Of a stretch of 64,000 nucleotides of DNA, positions 61,001 through 64,000 are shown piece by piece. A program made the translations under genes and the position numbers. Origin of the DNA: Brachypterus glaber. Its lineage: Eukaryota; Arthropoda; Insecta; Coleoptera; Kateretidae. The notes beneath the pieces were generated by a model. The model did not search any database and had not been told where the DNA came from. It saw nothing but the letters and a program-made list of their open reading frames with translations. Positions within the stretch are counted from its first letter, which is position 1. Each line of letters opens with the position of its first letter. The stretch is taken from NCBI GenBank assembly GCA_958510825.1, contig OY294044.1, positions 44,367,851 to 44,431,850 on the forward strand, in the 5' to 3' direction.

Positions 61001-62292
61001 CATATGTATATATGTACGGAAAAAAGCCCTAAGGGAGCTATGGTCCTTCGAAGATGGACATGTTGAATGGGGAACAAAAAAGCACCAATAAAATTTTAAT
61101 TCTGCAGGGCGATTCCTCATTTAAAACCAAGCAAAAAAGTATTCTTCACCGAAACACCTAAATTTATTATTTAAGGAGTAATAGCGCTTTATTATTTAAG
61201 GAGTAATAGCGCTTCCCCTTAATTGCATATTTTTTTATGACGGTTGCTCCTACAGTGTTACACTATATCTATCTTTTTACTTAAAATCCAAAAAAACTAC
61301 AGATAAAATGTTTGAGGCAACACTTTCTGGATCAGTGGTTCGGGAGGAGAGATTCCATAGAAAAAAGCCCGACGATCACCAGACTTTTCTCCCTAATACT
61401 TCTTTCTGTAGGGTCACTCGAAAAGCAGAATTTGTTCTACCCCACCTGCTTTATTGGAAGATTTACGTAAACGAATCATAAACGAATATCGCTAAATTAC
61501 CACAGAAATGCTCCAAAATATGCGAGAACGTTTTCAGCAAAATCTGTATCATTGCATGGAAGCTTGAGGTAAACATTTCGAGCATTTACTATAATTAAAT
61601 GTATCTAAATTTCCGAAATTAAAATCCATTTTTTTGAAAACTTAAAACCTAAATTTAAAAAGCCGCAAACCACTGTTTAGAGAATTAAGAGCTTTTTAAT
61701 GATGTATGACTCGACCCCTTTTCCCTATTCAAATTTTAGGGGTTGTTCACCCCACTGCCCGGGGTTGGCGCGAGGATATTGCAAATAGGAAAAATAATGG
61801 TCCCTCTCCAAATTAAAATTGACCGAGTAGCGTTTTTTTACATCTACGCTATTATCACCAAAAATCAACATGTCAAGTTTTCGTTGGGCCACCCTGTATA
61901 TTATATTATATTATATTATATTATATTATATTATATTATATTATACAGCTGGTATAGCTGGTACAATATCTCATAACAGTTCAGCCTTGAATGCGCATTG
62001 ACAAAACTCCACGCTGCCTCATCTTAGGAAGATTTTTTATAATTGAAATTTAGTGCCTTCGACATCAAATTTTGATAAAAAGAATAATTTAAGATGAAGT
62101 GGAGTGGACGTGTTACTGTGCATTCAGGGTTGAAGGTTCATGAGGTATTATACCAGCTGTAATAGTATTTTTTTTAAATAATTATTATAATCGATTATAA
62201 TCGATTTGGCTTACCTGATCACCCATATCGTAACCGTTTGCTTGAAAATTCGATTGTGGTATACTTAGCGATAAGTCGACGTTTTCTGTTCT
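25376..62292 (-). CDS. TOX: TOX-family HMG-box protein, nine exons, 5' partial
   Basis: Nuclear DNA-binding protein of the TOX (TOX/TOX2/TOX3/TOX4) family, a chromatin-associated HMG-box regulator. Exons in transcription order: 62292-62215, 52133-51838, 51022-50740, 45493-45384, 32857-32722, 31460-31343, 30299-30049, 27829-27522, 25442-25376. They total 1647 nt = 548 residues plus stop, with every phase compatible. Landmarks: [14 protein letters not shown] (residues about 28-41), 24-Gln tract, lysine-rich [22 protein letters not shown] (about 237-256), HMG box to about 330, Pro/Met/Gln-rich regions, and the Cys-rich end CIRHGC...[12 protein letters not shown] (about 496-527). The first exon(s) lie beyond 64000. 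Introns total about 35 kb and are rich in foldbacks. Which vertebrate paralogue is nearest cannot be judged here. Confidence 0.93.
25443..27521 (-). other. TOX: TOX intron (last)
   Basis: GT-AG intron of 2.08 kb (gtaagt donor, TTTGCAG acceptor). It contains a one-sided piggyBac-like end at 26277 and a possible hAT end (CAGGGCCGTAGC) near 26405. Otherwise it is AT-rich without recognised elements. Confidence 0.7.
26277..26404. mobile_element. Fragment with TTAA-CACGTTCACTGCC end
   Basis: TTAA (26273-26276) followed by CACGTTCACTGCC matches the terminus of the complete element at 42009-42257. The opposite end was not found, so it is a truncated or interrupted copy. CpG content is higher than in the surroundings. 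Confidence 0.45.
27522..27829 (-). CDS. TOX: TOX exon with polyQ and Cys-rich C-terminal motif
   Basis: Starts after TTTTAG with Gln-rich [13 protein letters not shown], then a second [16 protein letters not shown] block, a Ser/Pro/Ala stretch, and the conserved [20 protein letters not shown] and [11 protein letters not shown]. The C-x4-C...C-x3-C-x4-C pattern could bind a metal, but this is inferred. The donor is CG|gtaagt at 27522. Reading through it gives an immediate TAA (27518-27520), so intron retention would end the protein at SHCR. Confidence 0.9.
27881..28474. mobile_element. TA-flanked foldback with internal duplication
   Basis: The left end CAGTGCGTAAATTAAGTTTG pairs imperfectly with a right end near 28474. 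The arms share GCAGGTCGATTTTTATTTT against AAAATAAAAATCGACCTGTC. A segment of about 140 bp (from ATTAACTTTTTAGT to AATAGCAA) is present twice in direct order at about 27900 and 28110. Related sequence occurs at 40065. The right boundary is approximate. Confidence 0.55.
28477..29098 (-). other. TOX intron segment, nothing recognised
   Basis: Part of the intron between the exons at 30049-30299 and 27522-27829. Open stretches here are short and compositionally biased. No repeat class was assigned. Confidence 0.5.
29099..29216. repeat. Hairpin repeat
   Basis: GGTCTATCCAGAGGCTCGCA near 29100 pairs with TGCGAGTCTTTGGATAGGCC near 29197-29216, and the stem continues through TAACAA/TTGTTA. A MITE-like stem of about 118 bp. 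Confidence 0.5.
29409..29502. repeat. Near-perfect hairpin
   Basis: GCTGCTCTTTGGCGTCAAAA pairs with TTTTGCTGCGAAAGAGC around a CCACGTGG centre. The stem extends outward through TATAAAGTAT/ATACTTTATA. The loop is almost absent, so it would form a strong RNA hairpin in the TOX transcript. Confidence 0.6.
30049..30299 (-). CDS. TOX: TOX exon, Pro/Met/Gln-rich
   Basis: The acceptor tttttag precedes it, and its first two bases complete the Ala codon split from the HMG exon. It encodes [16 protein letters not shown], a Pro/Thr/Ser stretch ([19 protein letters not shown]), then Met/Asn/Gln-rich sequence ([35 protein letters not shown]). It leaves in phase 0 at CAG|gtaaaa. Low-complexity regions like this lie between the HMG box and the C-terminal motif in TOX proteins. 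Confidence 0.88.
30300..31342 (-). other. TOX: TOX intron, nothing recognised
   Basis: A 1.04-kb AT-rich intron with GT-AG borders. No repeat, RNA gene or coding segment identified. Confidence 0.6.
31343..31460 (-). CDS. TOX: TOX exon, end of HMG box
   Basis: Begins GTATAC after a ttctttcag acceptor. It encodes [20 protein letters not shown] and then [19 protein letters not shown], helix III and the C-terminal edge of the HMG box. The first half is essentially identical to vertebrate TOX in my recollection. The donor is ATG|gtgagt, leaving a single G of a split codon. Confidence 0.93.
31637..32090. repeat. Dispersed repeat copy (GTCCGTCCGTTCGACC family)
   Basis: Starts CTATTCACAGCGCCTGCGCT and runs through AATTCTTGGATGCAAATG, TCACGTTTTTTGT and GATCCCTATTGTTT. 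It then has two [23 protein letters not shown] units. The same series occurs inverted at about 62700-63200, and a partial unit lies near 54490. Repeat class unknown. It is in the TOX intron between HMG exons. Confidence 0.6.
32722..32857 (-). CDS. TOX: TOX exon, core of HMG box
   Basis: Its first base completes a Lys codon from the previous exon. It encodes [20 protein letters not shown], then [20 protein letters not shown] and SEHKN. This spans helices I and II of the HMG box, with the family-specific [13 protein letters not shown] and the core Trp. The donor is AAT|gtaagt. This is the strongest single piece of evidence for the gene's identity. Confidence 0.96.
32858..33649 (-). other. TOX: TOX large intron, proximal part
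   Basis: Intron sequence next to the HMG exon. A weak hairpin around 33525-33600 (TTAGTGCACTCGA with its mirror) is the only structure noted. Confidence 0.5.
33650..33895. repeat. Degenerate short-period array (CACAATCTTC)
   Basis: About 20 imperfect units of 10-15 bp built on (C/A)ACAATC(T/C)T, for example TCCACAATCATCTACAAACT, followed by an exact repeat of TTTGATTCTCACAATCC. It begins and ends with similar AATCCTTGTACAC segments. Minisatellite-like; the flanks show no terminal repeats. Confidence 0.65.
34797..34985. mobile_element. Palindromic MITE (ATTAGAACTAGGATACC ends)
   Basis: The left end ATTAGAACTAGGATACC and the right end GGTATCCTAGTTCTAAT are mirror images. Inner pairs include AAACAAAGCACTAA/TTAGTGCTTTGTT and the AGCTTATAAGTTT palindrome. 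TTAA-like sequence occurs at the borders but is ambiguous. Confidence 0.6.
34993..35125. mobile_element. Hairpin MITE (GGGTCGGATCGAAG ends)
   Basis: GGGTCGGATCGAAGAAGCCA pairs with TGGCTACTTCGATCCGACCC. The stem runs through TTACCGGGGGCATGCAAAAAT and AAAAAACTTTTT to an ATTG loop. It is an almost uninterrupted stem of about 64 bp, and the one mismatch region lies next to AAGAAG. Confidence 0.65.
35291..39018 (-). other. TOX: TOX large intron, mostly unassigned
   Basis: AT-rich intron. A small hairpin lies near 35298-35355 (GCGAATAATTTATT with TATTATTCGC). A CAGGGTGATTCAAGCC segment near 37029 looks like one end of a mariner-type element whose partner was not found. No coding exon is seen, and the exon phases on either side leave no need for one. 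Confidence 0.55.
39019..39971. mobile_element. TA-flanked mariner-type foldback, interrupted
   Basis: CAGTGCGTGTC at the left end is mirrored by GACACGCACTG at the right end, with TA on both sides (39017-39018 and 39972-39973). Internal blocks (GGGGGTCGCATGATAC; CTCCCTTTCCATTTAAAAAA; GCCCCCTGCC) match the element at 1846-2567. A LINE 3' fragment is inserted at 39117-39648. Confidence 0.7.
39117..39648 (+). mobile_element. LINE 3' fragment with 7-bp target duplication
   Basis: A 532-bp piece ending in [24 protein letters not shown] repeats, the tail of a non-LTR element. It is flanked by ATGATAC at 39110-39116 and 39649-39655. Removing it restores GTCGCATGATACATC, which matches the undisturbed relative near 2030. 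The stretch CAAAACAAGC...GGCGGATCC matches the 3' UTR of the LINE at 17690-20293. Confidence 0.75.
39972..41199 (-). other. TOX: TOX large intron with one hairpin
   Basis: At 40103-40208, ACTCATATCGTCCCCTAA-type sequence pairs with AGGGGATGATATGAGT, with an inner CGTAACTG/CAGTTACG pair. Sequence just upstream (40035-40100) resembles the GGTCGATTTTTATTTT units of 27881-28474. Elsewhere nothing was recognised. Confidence 0.5.
41200..41757. repeat. CpG-rich foldback with 62-bp tandem units
   Basis: Ends CCCAGATAACAA and TTGTTATCTGGG. Inside, a unit of about 62 bp is repeated about 3.5 times at 41270-41490. Each unit contains ATCGTGCGTCGCACTTTTGT, AGCACGACGTGCGAGC and CTGCATGTATTATGC. Each unit can form its own hairpin (GTGCGTCGCAC and AGCACGACGTGC). 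The CpG and GC content contrasts strongly with the surrounding intron. Superfamily not assigned. Confidence 0.65.
42009..42257. mobile_element. piggyBac-like MITE (TTAA-flanked)
   Basis: TTAA at 42005-42008 and 42258-42261. Ends CACGTTCGCTGCCA and, in reverse complement, TACGTTCGCTGCCA. It is 249 bp with no reading frame. A TTAA duplication with short terminal repeats points to the piggyBac mechanism. A half-copy lies at 26277. Confidence 0.7.
42262..45030 (-). other. TOX: TOX large intron, unassigned
   Basis: The first 400 bp are relatively CpG-rich and contain a direct repeat (TGATTCATAGCCA at about 42269 and 42610). A short A/T-run ending in ATGAAATGAAATAAAATAAA near 43345-43380 could be a LINE tail, but no coding part precedes it. 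Nothing else recognised. Confidence 0.45.
45031..45252 (-). pseudogene. Possible R2-type endonuclease-domain remnant
   Basis: A 73-codon stretch with [20 protein letters not shown], then [40 protein letters not shown]. The pattern RH..........VY.E.H....G..+R.DI.......A...DPTIRFE resembles the restriction-like endonuclease region of R2-type LINE polyproteins found in insects. No RT motifs are adjacent. The identification is tentative. It lies in a TOX intron. Confidence 0.45.
45384..45493 (-). CDS. TOX: TOX exon, NLS and start of HMG box
   Basis: The acceptor ctttttcag precedes ATTCCGCCC. It encodes [20 protein letters not shown], then [16 protein letters not shown] and two bases of a Lys codon, with an AA|gtaagt donor. 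[14 protein letters not shown] is the standard lead into the TOX HMG box and includes a lysine cluster that should serve as a nuclear localisation signal. Confidence 0.93.
45656..45747. repeat. Hairpin, GTGGAAAGAGGC type
   Basis: GTGGAAAGAGGCTTTTTTCG pairs with GCGGAAACGCCTCTTTAGGC across a loop of about 50 bp. It resembles the GTGCGGAAAG hairpins at 46270. Confidence 0.5.
46150..46340. repeat. Cluster of GCGTGCGGAAAG hairpins
   Basis: GCGTGCGGAAAATACCTTC, then TCTTTCCACACGCATATGCG, TGCGGAAAGAGTTATCTTTC and CGCACGC alternate strands. Two consecutive hairpins therefore share a central ATATGCG(T) palindrome at about 46300. Just upstream, CACCACATGG and CCATGTGG form another small stem. Confidence 0.5.
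47041..47175. mobile_element. Small palindromic MITE
   Basis: ACTAGACTTCCCGACTAAGC at the left pairs with GCTTAGTGGGTCAGTAG at the right. A second paired block is GTAACTCCATTTGTCA against TGACAAATGGAGTTAC. It is 135 bp with no clear target duplication. Confidence 0.55.
47176..49434 (-). other. TOX: TOX intron, unassigned
   Basis: AT-rich part of the intron between exons 50740-51022 and 45384-45493. Short open stretches have no motifs. No repeats with clear borders were seen. Confidence 0.5.
49435..50686 (-). mobile_element. pogo-like transposon remnant
   Basis: Terminal repeats CAGTGGACTCGGCTAATTGT and, in reverse complement, CAGTGGACTAGGCTAATTGT are flanked by TA (49433-49434 and 50687-50688). 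The interior has a decayed transposase N-terminus (49941-50200). It also has several repeats of TGTCACAATTAAAA or its complement near both ends, possibly binding sites. The 1.25-kb length implies loss of the catalytic domain. Confidence 0.7.
49941..50200 (-). pseudogene. pogo-type transposase N-terminus (psq helix-turn-helix)
   Basis: Starts [12 protein letters not shown]. After a frameshift it continues [41 protein letters not shown] and a GR-containing basic segment. Y(S/T).EDL..AI..I......KAA..Y.VPR.TL..R is the psq-type helix-turn-helix that opens pogo/Tigger transposases. It ends at TAA 49941-49943. The DDE domain is missing. Confidence 0.7.
50740..51022 (-). CDS. TOX: TOX exon, Gln/His-rich
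   Basis: Enters in phase 2 after a tttttag acceptor (completing a Ser codon), then reads [20 protein letters not shown], several Gln/His runs, and [20 protein letters not shown]. It ends in acidic [17 protein letters not shown] at ATA|gtaagt. The SEDSDDS segment before the NLS exon is also seen in TOX proteins. Interrupted CAG/CAA codons keep the tracts short. Confidence 0.9.
51066..51180. repeat. Hairpin repeat near TOX exon
   Basis: AAATAGTATATTATGATCCA (left) pairs with sequence ending TGTATCATACGCTATTTTTT (right), with an inner ACGAGAAATAA/TTATTTCTCGT pair. A related structure is at about 15830-15925 (AAAAAATAGTGTATGATACA). Confidence 0.5.
51576..51760. repeat. Two-unit tandem duplication (86-88 bp)
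   Basis: The unit from AATGCCTAG through TATATGGACA, TATAGTATTTCTA and CTATTCCATGTTATTGTGAT is repeated at 51576 and 51664. A third start (AATGCCTAATA) is at 51750. The copies differ by a few bases and a short indel. Located in the 815-bp TOX intron. Confidence 0.65.
51838..52133 (-). CDS. TOX: TOX exon with 24-residue polyglutamine
   Basis: The acceptor atttgcag precedes ACATTTCAT. It encodes [19 protein letters not shown], the conserved TOX N-terminal segment, then 24 consecutive Gln codons (52005-52076; the upstream 15 are pure CAG), and [19 protein letters not shown] and more Gln/Met/Gly sequence. The donor is CATAG|gtaatt. The tract length is likely polymorphic. Confidence 0.92.
52005..52076 (-). 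repeat. CAG/CAA microsatellite encoding polyQ
   Basis: 24 in-frame Gln codons. Positions 52032-52076 are 15 uninterrupted CTG (CAG on the coding strand) and the rest mix CAG and CAA. On the + strand this yields spurious poly-Leu and poly-Ala open frames. Confidence 0.9.
52380..52409. repeat. 30-bp perfect palindrome
   Basis: TTGGTCGGTCTACCA followed directly by its exact reverse complement, with a CCATGG centre and no loop. The surrounding 100 bp show no extension of the pairing. Confidence 0.7.
52410..53223 (-). other. TOX: TOX intron segment, nothing recognised
   Basis: AT-rich sequence upstream (in transcription order) of the polyQ exon. No repeat borders or coding potential noted. Confidence 0.5.
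53224..53723. mobile_element. Foldback, CATATCGTCGGGTTAGAGTG ends
   Basis: The left end pairs with CACTCTGCCGACGATATG at the right, with an inner TACAACTCC/GGAGTTA pair. TA precedes the left end. The - strand interior has two overlapping open stretches (about 70 and 60 codons) with no motif I recognise. The ends resemble the palindrome at 8166-8329. Confidence 0.55.
54661..55031. repeat. Foldback repeat
   Basis: TTAAGGAATACAAAAAAAAA at the left mirrors the right end (TTTTTTTGTATTCTTTAA). Inside, GGTGGTCGCCATGATTCCGA pairs with CGGAATTTTAGCGAACACCG, and GTATTATTCAGT pairs with ACTGAATAATATC. No reading frame. Just upstream (54490-54600) is a partial unit of the 31637 repeat family. Confidence 0.55.
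55280..55905. repeat. Tandem array, 92-122 bp units
   Basis: Units start GGGGTTTTTGAGGTTGCTGA at about 55439, 55560, 55652, 55751 and 55849, each followed by AAATCTGATAATAAAAAATT-like sequence. Each then has a small C-rich/G-rich stem such as CACCCCCACGGGGGTG and ends TGGTATA(T/A)A. A leader (55280-55438) contains GTCCGGGAAATCTATAGACT. There is progressive divergence between units. Located in the largest 5' TOX intron seen. Confidence 0.75.
55906..57916 (-). other. TOX: TOX intron, unassigned
   Basis: AT-rich; includes a purine-rich run at about 57150-57240 (AGAAGAAGTAGAGAAATAAA and onward). No element or coding sequence recognised. Confidence 0.5.
57917..58140. repeat. Fragment of the 20.8-kb foldback family
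   Basis: Blocks GGACTAACCGTTTTCGAGAA, AATGCATAAAAAGGTAC and TTTCACGTTTCGAGGACAGA match 21060-21270 in order. The terminal repeats are missing. Confidence 0.6.
58213..58365. repeat. Hairpin repeat
   Basis: TGGAAATTCAATAAAACTTG pairs with GCAGGTTTTATTGAATTTCCA-like sequence at the right. It encloses about 110 bp that include the relatively GC-rich AATTACACGAGTCGCACCC. Confidence 0.5.
58881..59270. mobile_element. MITE interrupted by a LINE end
   Basis: Ends GTGGCTGGGA and TCCCAGCCAC. The interior is split by a LINE fragment (58998-59236). Without it the element is about 140 bp. Confidence 0.5.
58998..59236 (+). mobile_element. LINE 3' end with 12-bp target duplication
   Basis: Flanked by TAAAATCACTTA at 58986-58997 and 59237-59248. 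It encodes an intact C-terminal peptide from 59002: [20 protein letters not shown], then [27 protein letters not shown] and TAG (59143-59145). It is followed by a short 3' UTR ending ATTTACTACTGCTAC. The pattern E...LPW.+IL.FI..TGRF and a CTA-type tail suit LINEs that carry a C-terminal RNase H or zinc region. The exact clade is not assigned. Confidence 0.65.
59249..60932 (-). other. TOX: TOX intron, unassigned
   Basis: A 99-codon open stretch at 59279-59578 is AT-driven and motif-free. Around 60640-60690 occurs TTTTTCCCTGATCTCCCTGA and a second TTTTCCCTGATTTC, a short dispersed repeat style seen in arthropods. Nothing else recognised. Confidence 0.45.
60933..61896 (+). mobile_element. Mariner-like transposon remnant
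   Basis: Left end CACGGTGTTTGCAGCC; right end GGCCACCCTG (reverse complement CAGGGTGGCC); TA on both sides (60931-60932 and 61897-61898). It contains the decayed C-terminal part of a transposase. About 964 bp, so heavily deleted. Confidence 0.6.
61320..61600 (+). pseudogene. Mariner-like transposase C-terminus, decayed
   Basis: Across frames the sequence gives GGEIP, RSPD(L/F)(T/S)P followed by a disrupted FLWGH-like segment, KS+[17 protein letters not shown], then [20 protein letters not shown] and MEA. The order PWP.RSPDL.P.DFFLWG...P.....LR.+I is the usual end of mariner-type transposases. Several stops and frameshifts are present. Confidence 0.6.
61897..61945. repeat. (TTATA)n microsatellite
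   Basis: About nine tandem TATAT units lie exactly between the TA of the mariner remnant and the TA of the next MITE. Confidence 0.8.
61946..62159. mobile_element. TA-flanked MITE next to TOX exon
   Basis: CAGCTGGTATAGCTGGTACA at the left pairs with the right end (ATACCAGCTG), with TA on both sides. The arms share CCTTGAATGCGCATTG-like and CTCCAC...CATCTTA blocks. It is 214 bp and ends 55 bp from the exon's donor site. Confidence 0.65.
62215..62292 (-). CDS. TOX: TOX exon (first one in window)
   Basis: Acceptor tttgtttcag and donor CAG|gtaagc; 26 codons, phase 0 at both ends. Peptide [26 protein letters not shown]. It joins in frame to [12 protein letters not shown] in the next exon, as in TOX3-type proteins, where DQTF.TP.LGDEEF is continuous. 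It has no start codon, so earlier exons lie beyond the window. Confidence 0.82.
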
Positions 62293-64000
62293 CTGAAACA
62301 AAAAAAAAATGATTTAATAGCAATAAACAAACACAGAACTATTATTATGAGGTACTATTATACTGTTTGAAAGCGGTAAATGAAGAACACTCAAACTACA
62401 CACTTTAAATCTGGACTACAGTAAAAGTTCTTAGATACAAAAACAATTACTTTTCGCGATAATTCGCTGAATATTGGTCATACTACGAAAATATTGCCGC
62501 AAAGTGTTAAAATACTTCTTCTTATTTTTTTTTTTTTTGAAAAATGTTCTGAACATTATTTTTTGTAAATATTGACTATATGGAAAAGTACCTACTATTT
62601 TGTTGGAATTTTTTTATGTAAATGTAAAATAAAACAATCCATGAAGATATGTAATGCTACGCATTCCATTATATACTATTCAGAGTAAATGGTATATTGC
62701 ATTTCCCCAAATACTTAAAAAAATATTTTAAAAAAAAATTAAAAAAATATATTTTTTTAAAAGATCTTTTTTCGAAAGACGAAAAAATAAAAAAAATCGA
62801 AAAACAATTCAAAATTTTTCAATTTTTATTTATTTTCTTTTTGCAAAAAACGAAAAAATTAAAAAAAATTAAAATGAGTTTTTTTATTTTTTAAAAAATT
62901 TAACCCCCCATAACTTTTTTGTTTTTGGGGGGATTACTTTGAACAAACAATAGGGATCTTTTCTCCTTGATTTTTCCTGAAAATTTGGAGTCGATAGGAT
63001 TATTCGTTCTTGAGTTATTGTGTCTACAAAAAACGTGACATCGAACAGACAGACAGACAGACGGACAGATGGACATTTTAAAAGTTTCTTATTTTAACAC
63101 ATTTGTATCCAAGAATTTTTTGTCTAGGATGTTTTTTGGCAATTTTGGGAAATTTGAAACTACCGTATAATACTATTCTAGCGCTACGCGCTGTAAATAG
63201 AATAATAGTTAATATCAACACTGTTTCGTTGCCCCTCGTAATACATGCAATGTACATATAATGTTATTCAGAGTAATAACACTATATTTTTCACTTTAAA
63301 TTGAAGATGATAACACGGTATAGCACGTTAATTTACATTTTTATTCTTTTTAAATCTGTCAGAAAATAATCGTATAAAGGGTGTTAAATTGAGATTCTCG
63401 TTAATAATATACTTTTACGATAAAATTACCTTATAAAATTTATACATTTAACGTATACTTTTTTTTAATGTTCTGAAATATTTTCCGTAAAAATTATTCC
63501 CTTGGGTGTCGTAAAATGTCAAGCATAAATCTTTTTAAATTCAAGTTTATAGCCTCATTTTTAGATTTTACTGCGGCATATTTGAATAAATAGTCTAAAT
63601 TGTATTATTCCACGTAAAAGGTTATAATTTATTATTTTTCATATTTGTGTACTGCGTAAAAAATGTCCTTTCTTGTTGGTGTGGTGTTTGTTACATACTT
63701 TTTATTTGGATTTTTTTTACTAAAGTTTTAGCTTTTCAAATAATTACCAGATGAATTTATTTTCTGAAACTTGGTACTTCTGGTTTTTTAGTAGTAGTAC
63801 TACGGTTAGATAGAGAATATAGTTAAAAAAAACTTAAATTTAACCCATTATTCCTAATTTTATTGTACACAATTTTTTTTTTACACAAAAAACGTCTTGT
63901 GTTAGTAAAAGAAATATTACTATTTTTACGTTTCTCGAAGATTTATATGAAAAAAAGATAATTTTTGAGAAAAAAAATCTGTCTGTCGATCTGATTGTCT
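62293..64000 (-). other. TOX: TOX 5' intron with dispersed repeat
   Basis: From about 62700 to 63200 it holds an inverted copy of the 31637 repeat, including GAACAGACAGACAGACAGAC and GCGCTACGCGCTGTAAATAG. A third copy seems to start at 63968 (CTGTCTGTCGATCTGATTGT) and runs off the edge. ATTCAGAGTAA occurs on both sides of the copy (about 62680 and 63270). No coding exon recognised. Confidence 0.55.

Noticed and set aside
62697..62894. Lys/Phe-rich 65-codon ORF
   Set aside because: Low-complexity A/T run belonging to the dispersed repeat.
1..64000. tRNA, rRNA or bacterial-type operons
   Set aside because: No cloverleaf with conserved A/B boxes, no rRNA core sequence and no closely packed ORFs were seen.

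Overview
This is an AT-rich animal nuclear window, most likely from an insect. A beetle is plausible, but the sequence alone cannot prove that. The reasons are GT-AG spliceosomal introns, metazoan-only gene families (TAF2 and TOX), and insect-type transposons: Jockey/CR1-like and other LINEs, a Penelope-like element, Tc1/mariner, pogo and piggyBac-like MITEs.

Two host genes converge tail-to-tail. On the + strand, 84-3817 holds the last three coding exons of a TAF2 orthologue (TFIID subunit 2), ending in the characteristic Lys/His-rich tail. On the - strand, 62292-25376 holds nine consecutive coding exons of a TOX-family HMG-box gene. These nine exons splice into one uninterrupted 548-residue C-terminal portion; its 5' end lies beyond the right edge. 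They cover a conserved N-terminal motif, polyglutamine, a lysine-rich nuclear localisation patch, the HMG box split over three exons, Pro/Met/Gln-rich regions, and a Cys-rich C-terminus. The C-terminus is completed by a 67-bp last exon (25376-25442) that simple ORF finding misses.

Almost everything else is repeats. The 3.8-25.4 kb intergenic interval and the TOX introns are packed with long inverted-repeat (foldback) elements, many flanked by TA or TTAA. They are often nested. The best case is 9.8-15.7 kb: a foldback split by a LINE, itself split by a head-to-head Penelope-like insertion with 847-bp arms and a 14-bp target-site duplication. A second LINE on the - strand (17.7-20.3 kb) has lost most of its reverse transcriptase in frame. 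Other recognisable pieces are a Tc1 transposase end (22.4 kb), a pogo-like element with a psq-type helix-turn-helix (49.4-50.7 kb), a mariner-like transposase remnant (61.3 kb), a LINE 3' end with a 12-bp duplication (59.0 kb), and a LINE 3' end inserted in a mariner-type foldback with a 7-bp duplication (39.0-40.0 kb).

Minisatellite-like arrays lie at 6.0, 33.7, 34.6-35.3, 41.2, 51.6 and 55.4 kb. No tRNA, rRNA or CRISPR array was seen. Many foldbacks lie inside TOX introns, so the pre-mRNA should carry long double-stranded hairpins. That and the layered insertion history are the main points of interest.
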